From Bryobacter sp. CoA8 C33 (lineage in GTDB: Bacteria; Acidobacteriota; Terriglobia; Bryobacterales; Bryobacteraceae): a stretch of DNA of 64,000 nucleotides. Where the stretch lies: assembly GCA_019931185.1 (NCBI GenBank), contig JAINDK010000054.1, positions 17,519-81,518 on the forward strand, in the 5' to 3' direction. A model generated the notes under the pieces. It did no database searches. It was not told the DNA's origin and saw only the letters and a program-made list of their open reading frames with translations. The translations under genes were made by a program, and so were the position numbers. Positions 36,794 through 45,101 of the stretch are shown in pieces. How positions within the stretch are numbered: the stretch's first letter is position 1; each line of letters begins with the position of its first letter.

Positions 36794-37357
36794 ATGCGTC
36801 TAGCAGTTGCCAGTACATTGTTGTTGTCGATGATTCATGCGGGAGTGAGTCCCGCGGCGACGATTCCGCGGCCTTCACCGGAATACGGCTTTGAGGCCCC
36901 GGGCGGCAAGCGGGTGCTGTTGAGCCAGTATAAGGGAAAGGTGATCATGCTTGGCTTTTATCTGACGACCTGTCCACACTGCAAGGACACTGTCAGGGTA
37001 ATCGAGAAGCTTTACCGCGAGTACGGCAGCCAGGGATTCCAGCCTTTGGGAGTCTGCATCAACGATATGGCTAAAATGCTGACACCCGACTTTATCAAGG
37101 AGCAGGGCGCGACCTTTCCGATTGGCTATGGGCCGCGCGATTCCGCCTACGGTTTCTTGCAGCACCCGACCATGCTGCAACTTTATATGCCGACGATCGT
37201 TATGATCGACCGAAAGGGTCAGATCACGGCGCAGTATACGGGCGGGGATTTGATCTTTGGCCGCGACTTGGTGCAGCGGGAGCAGAACTTTCGCAAGCTC
37301 ATCGAAGACTCTCTGAGGAAGCCGGGGGTGGCCACGGCGAAGAAAGCGAGCAAATAG
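36794..37357 (+). CDS. Exported TlpA/AhpC-type thioredoxin-fold protein (CPHC)
   Basis: A 187-residue protein with a signal peptide and a redoxin/TlpA-like fold: SQYKGKVIMLGFYLTTCPHCKDTV holds the CPHC redox pair at about residues 56-59, and YMPTIVMIDRKGQI contains the cis-Pro before the last strand. It probably acts as a periplasmic thiol-disulfide reductase. It lies 18 bases after the MFS-peptidase gene and 3 bases before a second CPHC protein. Confidence 0.88.
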   Translation: MRLAVASTLLLSMIHAGVSPAATIPRPSPEYGFEAPGGKRVLLSQYKGKVIMLGFYLTTCPHCKDTVRVIEKLYREYGSQGFQPLGVCINDMAKMLTPDFIKEQGATFPIGYGPRDSAYGFLQHPTMLQLYMPTIVMIDRKGQITAQYTGGDLIFGRDLVQREQNFRKLIEDSLRKPGVATAKKASK

Positions 37358-37360
37358 ACA

Positions 37361-37867
37361 ATGACGCGTCGAGGATTATTATTCAGCTCAGCGGCCGGGT
37401 TGACGGCCCAAGTGATAAAGACGCCTTCTCTCAAGATCAGCTTGCCGGGCGGCAAGTCGATGTTGACCGGCTCGCTGCGAGGCAACCCCTGCGCGGTCAC
37501 GATTTTCAAGACAACTTGTCCGCACTGCCAGGCGTCGTTGCCCATCATGCAGAAGGTGATTAACGAATTCGGCCCGAAAGGCTTCAAGGCCATAGCTGTC
37601 GCGGTGGATCAGAATCCGGAACCGCTGGTGAAGGAATTCGCCAAGACCTACAAGATTTCTTTCCCGCTCGGCTGGGCGCCGATTGCGGACATCTGCCAAT
37701 TCATGGACCTGAAGCCGGAGAAGTTGTACGTTCCCGCAATGACGCTTTTTGACAGCAACCACAAGTTGCGCGGTCGCTACCCCGGGGGGAGTGCCTTCTT
37801 TAATATGGAGGAGGTCAACCTCCGCAACATGGTGGAAATGCTCGTCAAGCAAGCCAGGAAGGTTTAG
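37361..37867 (+). CDS. Second exported thioredoxin-fold protein (CPHC)
   Basis: A 168-residue paralogue of the preceding protein: a short export leader (MTRRGLLFSSAAGLTAQ), VTIFKTTCPHCQASLPIMQKV with a CPHC pair, GFKAIAVAVDQNPEPLV and YVPAMTLFDSNHKLRGRYPG. Starts 3 bases after its neighbour's stop, so both are co-translated. Two adjacent CPHC proteins suggest a two-step thiol relay or different partners. Confidence 0.87.
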   Translation: MTRRGLLFSSAAGLTAQVIKTPSLKISLPGGKSMLTGSLRGNPCAVTIFKTTCPHCQASLPIMQKVINEFGPKGFKAIAVAVDQNPEPLVKEFAKTYKISFPLGWAPIADICQFMDLKPEKLYVPAMTLFDSNHKLRGRYPGGSAFFNMEEVNLRNMVEMLVKQARKV

Positions 37868-37904
37868 CGCCGGTCGGCTCTGGTGATACAATCCTAGAAG
37901 TAGC

Positions 37905-37982
37905 GCGCCCGTAGCTCAGCCCGGATAGAGCGTTTGCCTCCGAAGCAAAAGGCCACAAGTTCGAATCTTGTCGGGCGCACCA
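37905..37982 (+). tRNA. tRNA-Arg(CCG)
   Basis: A full cloverleaf: acceptor stem GCGCCCG/CGGGCGC, D-arm GCTC..GAGC, anticodon stem TTTGC/GCAAA with loop CTCCGAA (anticodon CCG at 37940-37942), T-arm CACAAG TTCGAAT CTTGT-type, discriminator A, and a genomically encoded CCA at 37980-37982. It reads CGG codons. I saw no repeat of its 3' end elsewhere in the window, so no integrated element is indicated. Confidence 0.97.
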
Positions 37983-38120
37983 TTTTTCCTCCCTGAATCT
38001 CCTTTCATTTAGACTCCCTCGTATTGTGATAAATTGGCGCCAACGGGGTCATTTTCCTCTTTCAGTGAGGAGTGCGGCCCTGCGAAACAACATCTGAAGT
38101 ACTTAGGGGGCTTTTCCAAG

Positions 38121-41100
38121 ATGAATAGATCAATGTGGATCGCCTGCTTCCTGATTTTGCTGAATTCATTGGGCTTTAGCCAGGAATTTCGCGGCACGAT
38201 CACAGGACGCATCCTCGACAGCAGCGGCGCGGCAATCGCGGGCGCTTCTGTCAAAACAGTGAACACGGGAACCAACGAAACCAATACAGTCACGACCGAT
38301 ACCTCGGGGGTGTATTCGATTCCGTTCTTGCGTCCCGGGCAATACAATCTCACGGTTTCCCATCCGGGGTTCAAGCAATCGATTCGCAGCAACATTACGC
38401 TGCAGGTCAGCCAGGTGGCTGGCATAGATGTGGTGCTCGAAGTCGGTCAGGTGAGCGACTCGGTAACGGTGGAGGCCAATGCCGCCATCCTCGAAACGCA
38501 GACGGCGAGCCGGTCGGGCGTCATCGACAACAAGACGATCGCCGATCTGCCGCTCAATGCGCGGAACCCGTTCATGCTGGGGGCGACACAATCTGGTGTC
38601 ACGTTCCGTGGGGCGGCGATTTGGCAGCGTCCGTTTGACAACGGGGCGATCGCCGAATGGTCGATCAATGGCGGGCAACAGTCGCGCAATGAATTTCTGC
38701 TCGATGGCGCGCCGAACAACGCTCAGTTGGGTGGCAATAACATTGCTTATGTACCGGTAGTGGATGCGGTGCAGGAATTCACGATTCAGACGAATTCCTA
38801 TGACGCAGCCTACGGGCGCACGGGCGGCGGTGTCATCAACGTGGTGCTGAAGAGCGGTGGGGCCCGGCATCATGGCACGGTATGGGAGTTTCTGCGCCGT
38901 GCGCCGCTCAATGCGAACTCGTTCCAGAACAACGCGCTGGGCCGGAACGCGTCTGGGGCTCTCAATGCTCCGCGGCCGAACGGCAACATGGATCAATACG
39001 GCTTCCAACTGGATGGGCCGATTTATGTTCCCAAGCTGCTGACGAAAGAAAGCAAGGTGAAACTCTTCTATTTGGGCACCTATGAAGGATACCGGGAAGG
39101 CACGCCGAATCCGTTGCGCAACAGCTTCGCGGAACCGGAAATGCGGCGGGGCGACTTCAGCCGGCTGACACAGCCGAACGGTCAAGCGATTCGTATTTTT
39201 GACCCGTTCAACACGACGGTCGATGCCTCGGGAAATCCGATCCGGGCGCAGTTCCCGAACAACCAGATTCCCGCGAGCCGGATTGACCCGGTGGCGCGGA
39301 ACGTCATGCAGTTCATGCCGAACCCGAACACGGCGACGGCGGGACAGCGGTATTCGACGACGAATTTTATTCTGCCGACTTATGTGAACCAGGACGACTT
39401 CTACAACCTGATTCTGAAGTTTGACTGGAACTTTGGCGATAAGCACCGCACGTTTATCCGTCACGCCTCGAACGATCGCACCGAAGAGCGCTGCTCGAAC
39501 GGCGTCTGCGCTGGCCCAGGCATGGACGGGCAGCAGCCTTTCCAGCGCATCAACGATGCCTACGTGATCGACTGGGTGAGCACGATCAACCCGACGACGG
39601 TTTTCAACATTCGCGCGAGCTACAACCGGTTTATCGAAAAGGGTTTTGGCCGGGATAACGCCGCGTTTGACCTGACGAAACTGGGTTTGCCATCGAGCCT
39701 GGTCAGCCAGTTGCCTTCGCCCGCTTATTTTGGCCGTTGGAACTTTGCCGGCTACAGCCCGCTCGGCCGTGGCCAAGGCATCAACATCACCAACAACTAC
39801 GGCATCATGTCGAGCGTGACGAAGAATGCTGGTAAGCACACGCTGAAGGCGGGAATCGACATCCGCCGCATCCACTTTATTACGCAGAACTCGGGCAACA
39901 TTCTCGAATTCAGCTTCAATGACCAGTGGACGCGGCGGAACTGGCAGCAGGCGGAAGCCGATGCTGGCGACAGCTTTGCCAGCTTTCTGCTGGGGCTGCC
40001 GAGCGGATTCGGCGGCGACCGCGGCGTTGGTGGCCAGCAGTTCTTCCCGCTCTACCCCTTCTACCAGAACTGGTACACGGCGATCTATCTGCAGGACGAT
40101 TTCAAGGTTTCTCGCAAGCTGACCCTGAACCTGGGTCTGCGGTATGACATCAATGCTCCGGCGACGGAGAAATATAACCGCATCAACCGGGGCTTCGACC
40201 CGACTGTGGCCTCGCCCTTGCGCAATGCCACAGGGCTGTCGAATCTGGCCGGCGGGCTGGCCTTTGCCGGCGTGGGCGGGGTGGCCGCCAATTCGGGCAG
40301 CACCTACCGCAACACCTGGCAGCCGCGCATTGGCGCCGCCTACTCGGTGAACGACCGCTTGGTGATCCGCGGCGGGTTTGGCCGTTACTACATGAACCCG
40401 AGCAACAACAACCTGCGTTCGCTGGGCTTTGAAACAAACACGCCGATGGTGGTGAGCAACGACGACGGCCGCACTCCGATTGCCGGCGTGCTGAGCAATC
40501 CGTTCCCGAACGGATTCTCCCGTCCGCCGGGGGCGACCCTGGGGCCGAACACGTTCCTGGGCCGTGACTTCAATCATTGGACACCGAGCTTCCGCCTGCC
40601 TTCGATCGATCAGTTCAGCCTGGGCTTCCAATTCCAGTTGAATCCGAAGTCGGTTTTGGATGTGAGCTATATCGGTTCGATTACGCGGGACCGTGAAACT
40701 TCGCGGGCCTTCAATCTGCCGAGCGCGGACTTCATGCGCCGCTGCGATGCGCTGCAGGGCGGCTTGCCGACTTTCTGCAACGATCAGTTGCCGAATCCGT
40801 TCCGTGGCGTGGATGCCTTCCGGGGTACGGCGTTCTTTACGGCGCCCACGCTGTCCCGCTTCCAGTTGAACCGGCCTTATCCGCAATTCAACGGGAACCT
40901 GACGCGCGACGGTTTGAACTCGGGCCGCATCGACTATCATTCGCTGCAGGTGAACTACAACGTACGCATGTCGGGGTTGACGCTGATCACGAACTACACT
41001 TGGTCGCGGATGCTCGACGCCGATGGTTTCATCGACCATGTCAACGGCGTGCAGCAGCGCAGCCTGTACTTCAACGACCGTCCGCACGTGTTCAAGCTGA

Positions 41101-41723
41101 CGGGCAGCTATGAAATGCCTTTCGGAAAGGGCAAGCGCTTTGCCAGCGGCGCCAATGGCATCGTTGATAAATTCATCAGCGGCTGGCAGGTGACGAGCTT
41201 CTTCCAGTGGGCGTCGGGCGAGCCGGCGGCCTTCCCGGGTAATGTTCTTCCGCTGCGCGATTCGCGGGTGAAGGATATCAACTGGAACCAGCACCAGGTG
41301 CGTGGTTTCGGCAACTGCGTGGTGCGTCTGAACAACGATGGCACTCGGACGCCGATGCCGTACTCGGTGAATTCCGGCTGCGGAACGGACCTGAGCCGGT
41401 ACGACTGGCTGTGGGTATCGGACTTCTCGCCGGGCCAGAGCCTGCCGGGACGGCAGACGCCGTCGAACTGGGGTAACCTGCGGAAGCACCGTGTGCCGAC
41501 GCTTGATGCCTCGTTGTTGAAGACGACGATCTTCCGCGAACGGTATCGCTTCCAGTTTGGATTTGAAGCGTTCAATGCGATCAACAAGTATTACTTTGGC
41601 CGCAATGACAGCTTCATCACGAACCCGGCGGATGCGAACTTCGGTACGCTGTTCCCCTTCAATACGTCGAACCAGAATTTCAGCCCGCGCACGATGCAGG
41701 TGCGGCTGAAGTTCCTCTGGTAG
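38121..41723 (+). CDS. TonB-dependent receptor, Oar-like (second copy)
   Basis: A 1200-residue outer-membrane receptor. Order: signal peptide (to about residue 21), carboxypeptidase-regulatory domain (GTITGRILDSSGAAIAGASV; PFLRPGQYNLTVSHPGF), plug (NKTIADLPLNARNPFML; QSRNEFLLDGAPNNAQ; GRTGGGVINVVLKSGG), and barrel ending LKFLW. It is distantly related to the receptor at 22225. ATG 38121 is used because the signal peptide begins there and AGGGGG lies 10 bases upstream; the 5' region from the tRNA is about 140 bases. A strong terminator follows, so it is probably monocistronic. Ligand unknown. Confidence 0.92.
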   Translation: MNRSMWIACFLILLNSLGFSQEFRGTITGRILDSSGAAIAGASVKTVNTGTNETNTVTTDTSGVYSIPFLRPGQYNLTVSHPGFKQSIRSNITLQVSQVAGIDVVLEVGQVSDSVTVEANAAILETQTASRSGVIDNKTIADLPLNARNPFMLGATQSGVTFRGAAIWQRPFDNGAIAEWSINGGQQSRNEFLLDGAPNNAQLGGNNIAYVPVVDAVQEFTIQTNSYDAAYGRTGGGVINVVLKSGGARHHGTVWEFLRRAPLNANSFQNNALGRNASGALNAPRPNGNMDQYGFQLDGPIYVPKLLTKESKVKLFYLGTYEGYREGTPNPLRNSFAEPEMRRGDFSRLTQPNGQAIRIFDPFNTTVDASGNPIRAQFPNNQIPASRIDPVARNVMQFMPNPNTATAGQRYSTTNFILPTYVNQDDFYNLILKFDWNFGDKHRTFIRHASNDRTEERCSNGVCAGPGMDGQQPFQRINDAYVIDWVSTINPTTVFNIRASYNRFIEKGFGRDNAAFDLTKLGLPSSLVSQLPSPAYFGRWNFAGYSPLGRGQGINITNNYGIMSSVTKNAGKHTLKAGIDIRRIHFITQNSGNILEFSFNDQWTRRNWQQAEADAGDSFASFLLGLPSGFGGDRGVGGQQFFPLYPFYQNWYTAIYLQDDFKVSRKLTLNLGLRYDINAPATEKYNRINRGFDPTVASPLRNATGLSNLAGGLAFAGVGGVAANSGSTYRNTWQPRIGAAYSVNDRLVIRGGFGRYYMNPSNNNLRSLGFETNTPMVVSNDDGRTPIAGVLSNPFPNGFSRPPGATLGPNTFLGRDFNHWTPSFRLPSIDQFSLGFQFQLNPKSVLDVSYIGSITRDRETSRAFNLPSADFMRRCDALQGGLPTFCNDQLPNPFRGVDAFRGTAFFTAPTLSRFQLNRPYPQFNGNLTRDGLNSGRIDYHSLQVNYNVRMSGLTLITNYTWSRMLDADGFIDHVNGVQQRSLYFNDRPHVFKLTGSYEMPFGKGKRFASGANGIVDKFISGWQVTSFFQWASGEPAAFPGNVLPLRDSRVKDINWNQHQVRGFGNCVVRLNNDGTRTPMPYSVNSGCGTDLSRYDWLWVSDFSPGQSLPGRQTPSNWGNLRKHRVPTLDASLLKTTIFRERYRFQFGFEAFNAINKYYFGRNDSFITNPADANFGTLFPFNTSNQNFSPRTMQVRLKFLW

Positions 41724-41745
41724 GAATCGCATAAACGAAGCGATC

Positions 41746-41784
41746 GCGGCCTCCTCCTGTACGGGGGAGGCCGCTATTTTTTTT
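41746..41784 (+). terminator. Strong Rho-independent terminator
   Basis: A 12-bp stem with one G-T wobble (41746-41757 with 41763-41774) and a 5-base loop TGTAC, followed by TA and eight T residues. It ends the TonB receptor transcript and overlaps the stop of the convergent TPR gene. Confidence 0.92.
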
Positions 41785-42463
41785 CCCCGAGGCGGGTGAG
41801 CAGTCTGCGGGCGGCCGCCAACTGGTTGGGGGAGGGGGTTTGGCCGAGACGGACGGAAACAAGGATGAGATTGAGTTCGGCGAGGGCGTTTTGGGGCTCG
41901 AGGGTGGTGGCGCGCTCGAGCAGGGGCTTGGCTTCGTTTAGCCGGTTGAGGTTGGCGTAGTGGACGGCGAGGTTATGGAGCGCTTCGAAGTAGTCGGGGT
42001 CGAGGGCGATGGCGGCTTCGAGGTGGGCGATGGCGGCTTCGGTGTTTCCGGCGAGGGCGGCATCATGAGCGGCGGCAAAACGTTCTTCGGCCTGAGCGGG
42101 AACCTGATGGCGCAGGCGTTTGAGTGAGACGAGGTTAGCGCCAGTGGCGGGCTCGAAGCGGGGACGGAGATCGATTTCAACCGGACTGGGGGCCGGTACC
42201 CGGACTGGGAGGCGGCGCATGAGGCGCCCCTTGGGATTGAGAACTTCGAGCACATAGCTGCCAGGCGGGCAGGAGATGGCGAAGTCGCCAGAACGGCTTG
42301 GCTTCGTTTGTTCGATTTGCTGTTTTTCGCCGGCGGTGAGCAGGTTGACACGCAAGCGGTGGGGGGCGGCGCCGTCGGGGGAGAGCAGGCGTCCGGTTAG
42401 AGTTTCGCTGTGGGCAGCGCCAGCGGCGAGCAGTGAGAGGTAAAGAAATGGCTTCGTTTGCAC
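41774..42463 (-). CDS. Exported TPR protein with carboxypeptidase-regulatory-like domain
   Basis: A 229-residue protein. After a short signal peptide (VQTKPFLYLSLLAAGAAHS) comes a beta-sandwich-like segment (TGRLLSPDG; SGDFAISCPPGSYVLEVLNPKG), then TPR repeats (AAHDAALAGNTEAAIAHLEAAIALDPDY and FEALHNLAVHYANLNRLNEAKPLLERATTLEP in sequence). The GTG at 42463 is chosen because AGGAG lies 7 bases upstream; the frame is open further but without a site. A protein-protein interaction role is probable; partner unknown. Confidence 0.75.
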   Translation of the reverse strand: MQTKPFLYLSLLAAGAAHSETLTGRLLSPDGAAPHRLRVNLLTAGEKQQIEQTKPSRSGDFAISCPPGSYVLEVLNPKGRLMRRLPVRVPAPSPVEIDLRPRFEPATGANLVSLKRLRHQVPAQAEERFAAAHDAALAGNTEAAIAHLEAAIALDPDYFEALHNLAVHYANLNRLNEAKPLLERATTLEPQNALAELNLILVSVRLGQTPSPNQLAAARRLLTRLGEKK

Positions 42464-42614
42464 GGAAGGCTCCTGGGGGGAGAATTCTGGCGGGCGCAGC
42501 GAGGCTCGCCCGAGCAAGATTTGGCCATCGCGGCGGGCGTGGCGCACCGGGGCAGAGGTGGTAGTGATTCAAAACAAGGGAAATAAAAAGCAGAAAAAGC
42601 TGCGATCGATTAAG

Positions 42615-43886
42615 ATGCGAGAGATGAAGCGACGCTCATTTTTGCCTTTGCTGTGTCTTTCGCCCGCTGGGGCGCAGACTGGATTTGCCGCCGGGGCGGC
42701 AAAGCGAAACATCACGCCCGACCCTTTGCTGCCGGTGAGCGGGGGGATGGGGGCGCCGGTCGCGGCGACGCGAAAGCTGGGCGAGCTGATGGCGCGGGCG
42801 CTGGTTGTCGAAAATGGTGGGACGCGATTGGGTGTGGTGAGCGTGGATCTGATCGGGTTTCCGGCGGCGCTTGGCGACCGGGTGCGGGAGCGGGTGAAGC
42901 AGATACCGGCGGAAAACATTCTGATTGCGGCAACGCATACACACAGCGCGCCGGACGCTTATGCTTTTCCCGACGGCAAGGGGGGGCACACGGCTTCGCT
43001 GGCTTACTTGGAGCGGGTGGTGGGGGAGGTGGCGGCGGCGCTCGATGCGGCGATCGACGCGCTGGCGCCGGCGGAGTTGCGCGTAGGGGTGGGGGAAGCT
43101 GAGGGAAAGATTGCTTACAACTACTATGCTCCGGATCTGTATGACCGGCAGTTGAGCGCGCTGGAACTGCGGCGGCGGAGCGGGGAAGCGATTGCGACGC
43201 TGGTGAATTATGCGATCCACCCGGAGGTGTTGGGGAATCAGGCGGGAGTGGTGAGTCCGGATCTGGTGTGGCCGCTGTGCGAGAAGTTGGAGAAAGCGGG
43301 GGGAGTGGCTTTGTTTGTCAATGGCGCGCAAGGGGGGATGGTAACGGCGGACAATCGCACCTTGCCGGCCGGACCGCGGGATGCGCTGCGGGGGTATTGG
43401 CCGGATGAGCGGAGTTGGGCGGAGTGTGAGCGGATTGGGGGGTTACTGGCGAGGGAGACGCGGCGAGTGTTGGCGGGTGCGGCCTGGCAGGCGAACCCGG
43501 AGGTGCGGGTACGGGCGAGGCGGGTTCGTTTTCCGGTGGAGAGTGAAGAGTTATGGGCGGTGGTGCAGCATTCGCCGCTCGGCTACCGGCGGGAGGGGGA
43601 GCGGGTAATCTCGACCCAACTGAATTACGCCGAGATAGGAACGGCGCGGGTGGTGACGATACCGGGAGAGGCCTTGCCGAATATCGGACTGTACCTGAAG
43701 CGGAAGCTGAAGGCGGAACACCCGTTTCTGTTTGGGCTGACAAACGATGCCTTCGGCTATATCCTGACAGAGGTGGATTATCAAAGTTTTGCGGCCTACC
43801 GCTATGTGTCCCGGGTATCCTTGGGGGAGAAGACAGCAGAGATCCTGATCCGCGAGTTATTGGATCTCGCTGGGCGCGGGCGCTAG
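42615..43886 (+). CDS. Neutral/alkaline non-lysosomal ceramidase-like protein
   Basis: A 423-residue exported protein matching the N-terminal catalytic part of neutral ceramidase, a zinc enzyme that hydrolyses the amide of N-acyl-sphingosine or related lipids. Seen are a signal peptide, the start AAKRNITPDPLLPVSGGMG, SVDLIGFP, IAATHTHSAPDAY with two probable zinc histidines, NYAIHPEVLGNQAGVVSPDL and FVNGAQGGMV. It is shorter than mammalian and Pseudomonas ceramidases (about 650-760 residues), lacking the C-terminal Ig-like domain, as many bacterial homologues do. ATG 42615 or 42624 are both possible. Its stop overlaps the GTG of the beta-lactamase-like gene. Confidence 0.85.
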   Translation: MREMKRRSFLPLLCLSPAGAQTGFAAGAAKRNITPDPLLPVSGGMGAPVAATRKLGELMARALVVENGGTRLGVVSVDLIGFPAALGDRVRERVKQIPAENILIAATHTHSAPDAYAFPDGKGGHTASLAYLERVVGEVAAALDAAIDALAPAELRVGVGEAEGKIAYNYYAPDLYDRQLSALELRRRSGEAIATLVNYAIHPEVLGNQAGVVSPDLVWPLCEKLEKAGGVALFVNGAQGGMVTADNRTLPAGPRDALRGYWPDERSWAECERIGGLLARETRRVLAGAAWQANPEVRVRARRVRFPVESEELWAVVQHSPLGYRREGERVISTQLNYAEIGTARVVTIPGEALPNIGLYLKRKLKAEHPFLFGLTNDAFGYILTEVDYQSFAAYRYVSRVSLGEKTAEILIRELLDLAGRGR

Positions 43887-45070
43887 TGGGCGGGAAATGG
43901 TTGGCCTGGGCGGGGGCGGCGCTGGTTGTTTTGTATCTGGCCGGCCCATTGTTGGGCCAGGAATGCGCCGGCGGACTGGAGGCGCGGGTGGGGGCGGAGG
44001 TGCGGGCGGTGGTGGCCAGGATCGAGCGCGAATATCAAGTGCCGGGGATGGCCGTGGCGGTGACGGTGGACGGGCGGCGCTTGTTTTTTTCCTTTGGGGT
44101 GGCGGAGCGGGACTCGGGCCGGCGCGTCGATGAGGAAACGATCTTCGAGATCGGATCGGTGAGCAAGGTTTTCACAGCGATGTTGGTGGCCTATGCGGAG
44201 GCGCGGGGGCAGTTGGGTTGGAGCGAGAGTGTAAGCCGGCTGATGCCGGAGTTGGCGGGGACGAGTTTTGACCGGGTGAATGTGTTAAATCTGGCGACCT
44301 ACACGGCCGGGGGCTTGCCGCTGCAATTTCCCGATGGGGTGAAAAGCGAGAGAGACATGGTCGCTTTTTATCGCGGGTGGCGTCCGGAGAGGCCCCCCGG
44401 GGCGTTTCGTGTGTATTCGAATCCGAGCATTGGTCTGGCGGGGCATCTGGCGGCGCAGAGATTGGGTGGCAGCTTCACGGAGTGGTTGGAACGGAGGCTG
44501 TTTCCGATGATGGGGCTGCGCGAGACCTTTGTGGTGGTGCCGGAGGAGCGCCAAAGCGATTATGCCTACGGCTATAACGCGGAAGGCAAGGCGGTGCGGG
44601 TGACACCGGGGGTGCTCGATGCGGAGGCCTATGGGGTGAAGACGAGCGCGCGGAGCCTGATTGGGATGGTGGAGCAGGTGATGTCGCCGGGGCAGATTCG
44701 GGACGGGGATCTTCGGAAGGCGGTCGAGGCGAGCCGGCGCGGGTATTTTCGCATTGGGCGGACGACGCAGGGCCTGGGCTGGGAGATGTATGATTGGCCG
44801 GTGGCCGTGGAGGATTTGGTGGCTGGCAATTCCGCGAAGATGGCGATGGAGGCAAACGCGGCGGAGGCGATTGTGCCGCCGGGCCCCGTGCGGGACGATG
44901 TGCTGCTGAACAAAACGGGGTCCACGAACGGGTTTGGCGCGTATGTGGCGATGGCGCCCGGGCGGAGGATGGGGATCGTGATGCTGGCGAACCGGAACTA
45001 CCCGAATGCGGCGCGAGTGCGCGCGGCACACCGGATCCTGATGGGGATAGAGGCCTGCCGGGCACGGTGA
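43886..45070 (+). CDS. Class C (AmpC-like) serine beta-lactamase-family protein
   Basis: A 394-residue exported protein. Class C hallmarks are in order: EIGSVSKVFTAML (S91-x-x-K94), FRVYSNPSIGL (Y177-S-N), TQGLGWEMYDWPV (close to the AmpC QGLGWEM-NWPV segment), and NKTGSTNGFGAYVA (K343-T-G). The Y-x-N reads YSN where AmpC has YAN. The GTG at 43886 lies inside the ceramidase stop codon (TAGTG), so translation is coupled. The likely activity is beta-lactam hydrolysis or a related penicillin-binding/D-esterase function; the specific AmpC segments favour the former, but no resistance can be inferred from sequence alone. Confidence 0.88.
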   Translation: MGGKWLAWAGAALVVLYLAGPLLGQECAGGLEARVGAEVRAVVARIEREYQVPGMAVAVTVDGRRLFFSFGVAERDSGRRVDEETIFEIGSVSKVFTAMLVAYAEARGQLGWSESVSRLMPELAGTSFDRVNVLNLATYTAGGLPLQFPDGVKSERDMVAFYRGWRPERPPGAFRVYSNPSIGLAGHLAAQRLGGSFTEWLERRLFPMMGLRETFVVVPEERQSDYAYGYNAEGKAVRVTPGVLDAEAYGVKTSARSLIGMVEQVMSPGQIRDGDLRKAVEASRRGYFRIGRTTQGLGWEMYDWPVAVEDLVAGNSAKMAMEANAAEAIVPPGPVRDDVLLNKTGSTNGFGAYVAMAPGRRMGIVMLANRNYPNAARVRAAHRILMGIEACRAR

Positions 45071-45101
45071 GAGGAAGCCGGTTGTGGGAAGCGGAGGTTG
45101 A

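Noticed and set aside
37905..37982. tRNA-Arg as an integration site of a mobile element
   Set aside because: No integrase gene and no repeat of the tRNA 3' end were seen downstream.
38166..41732. Long open frame antisense to the second TonB receptor (about 1190 codons)
   Set aside because: It mirrors the receptor exactly, is Arg/His/Val-rich without domains, and results from high GC and biased codons on the opposite strand.
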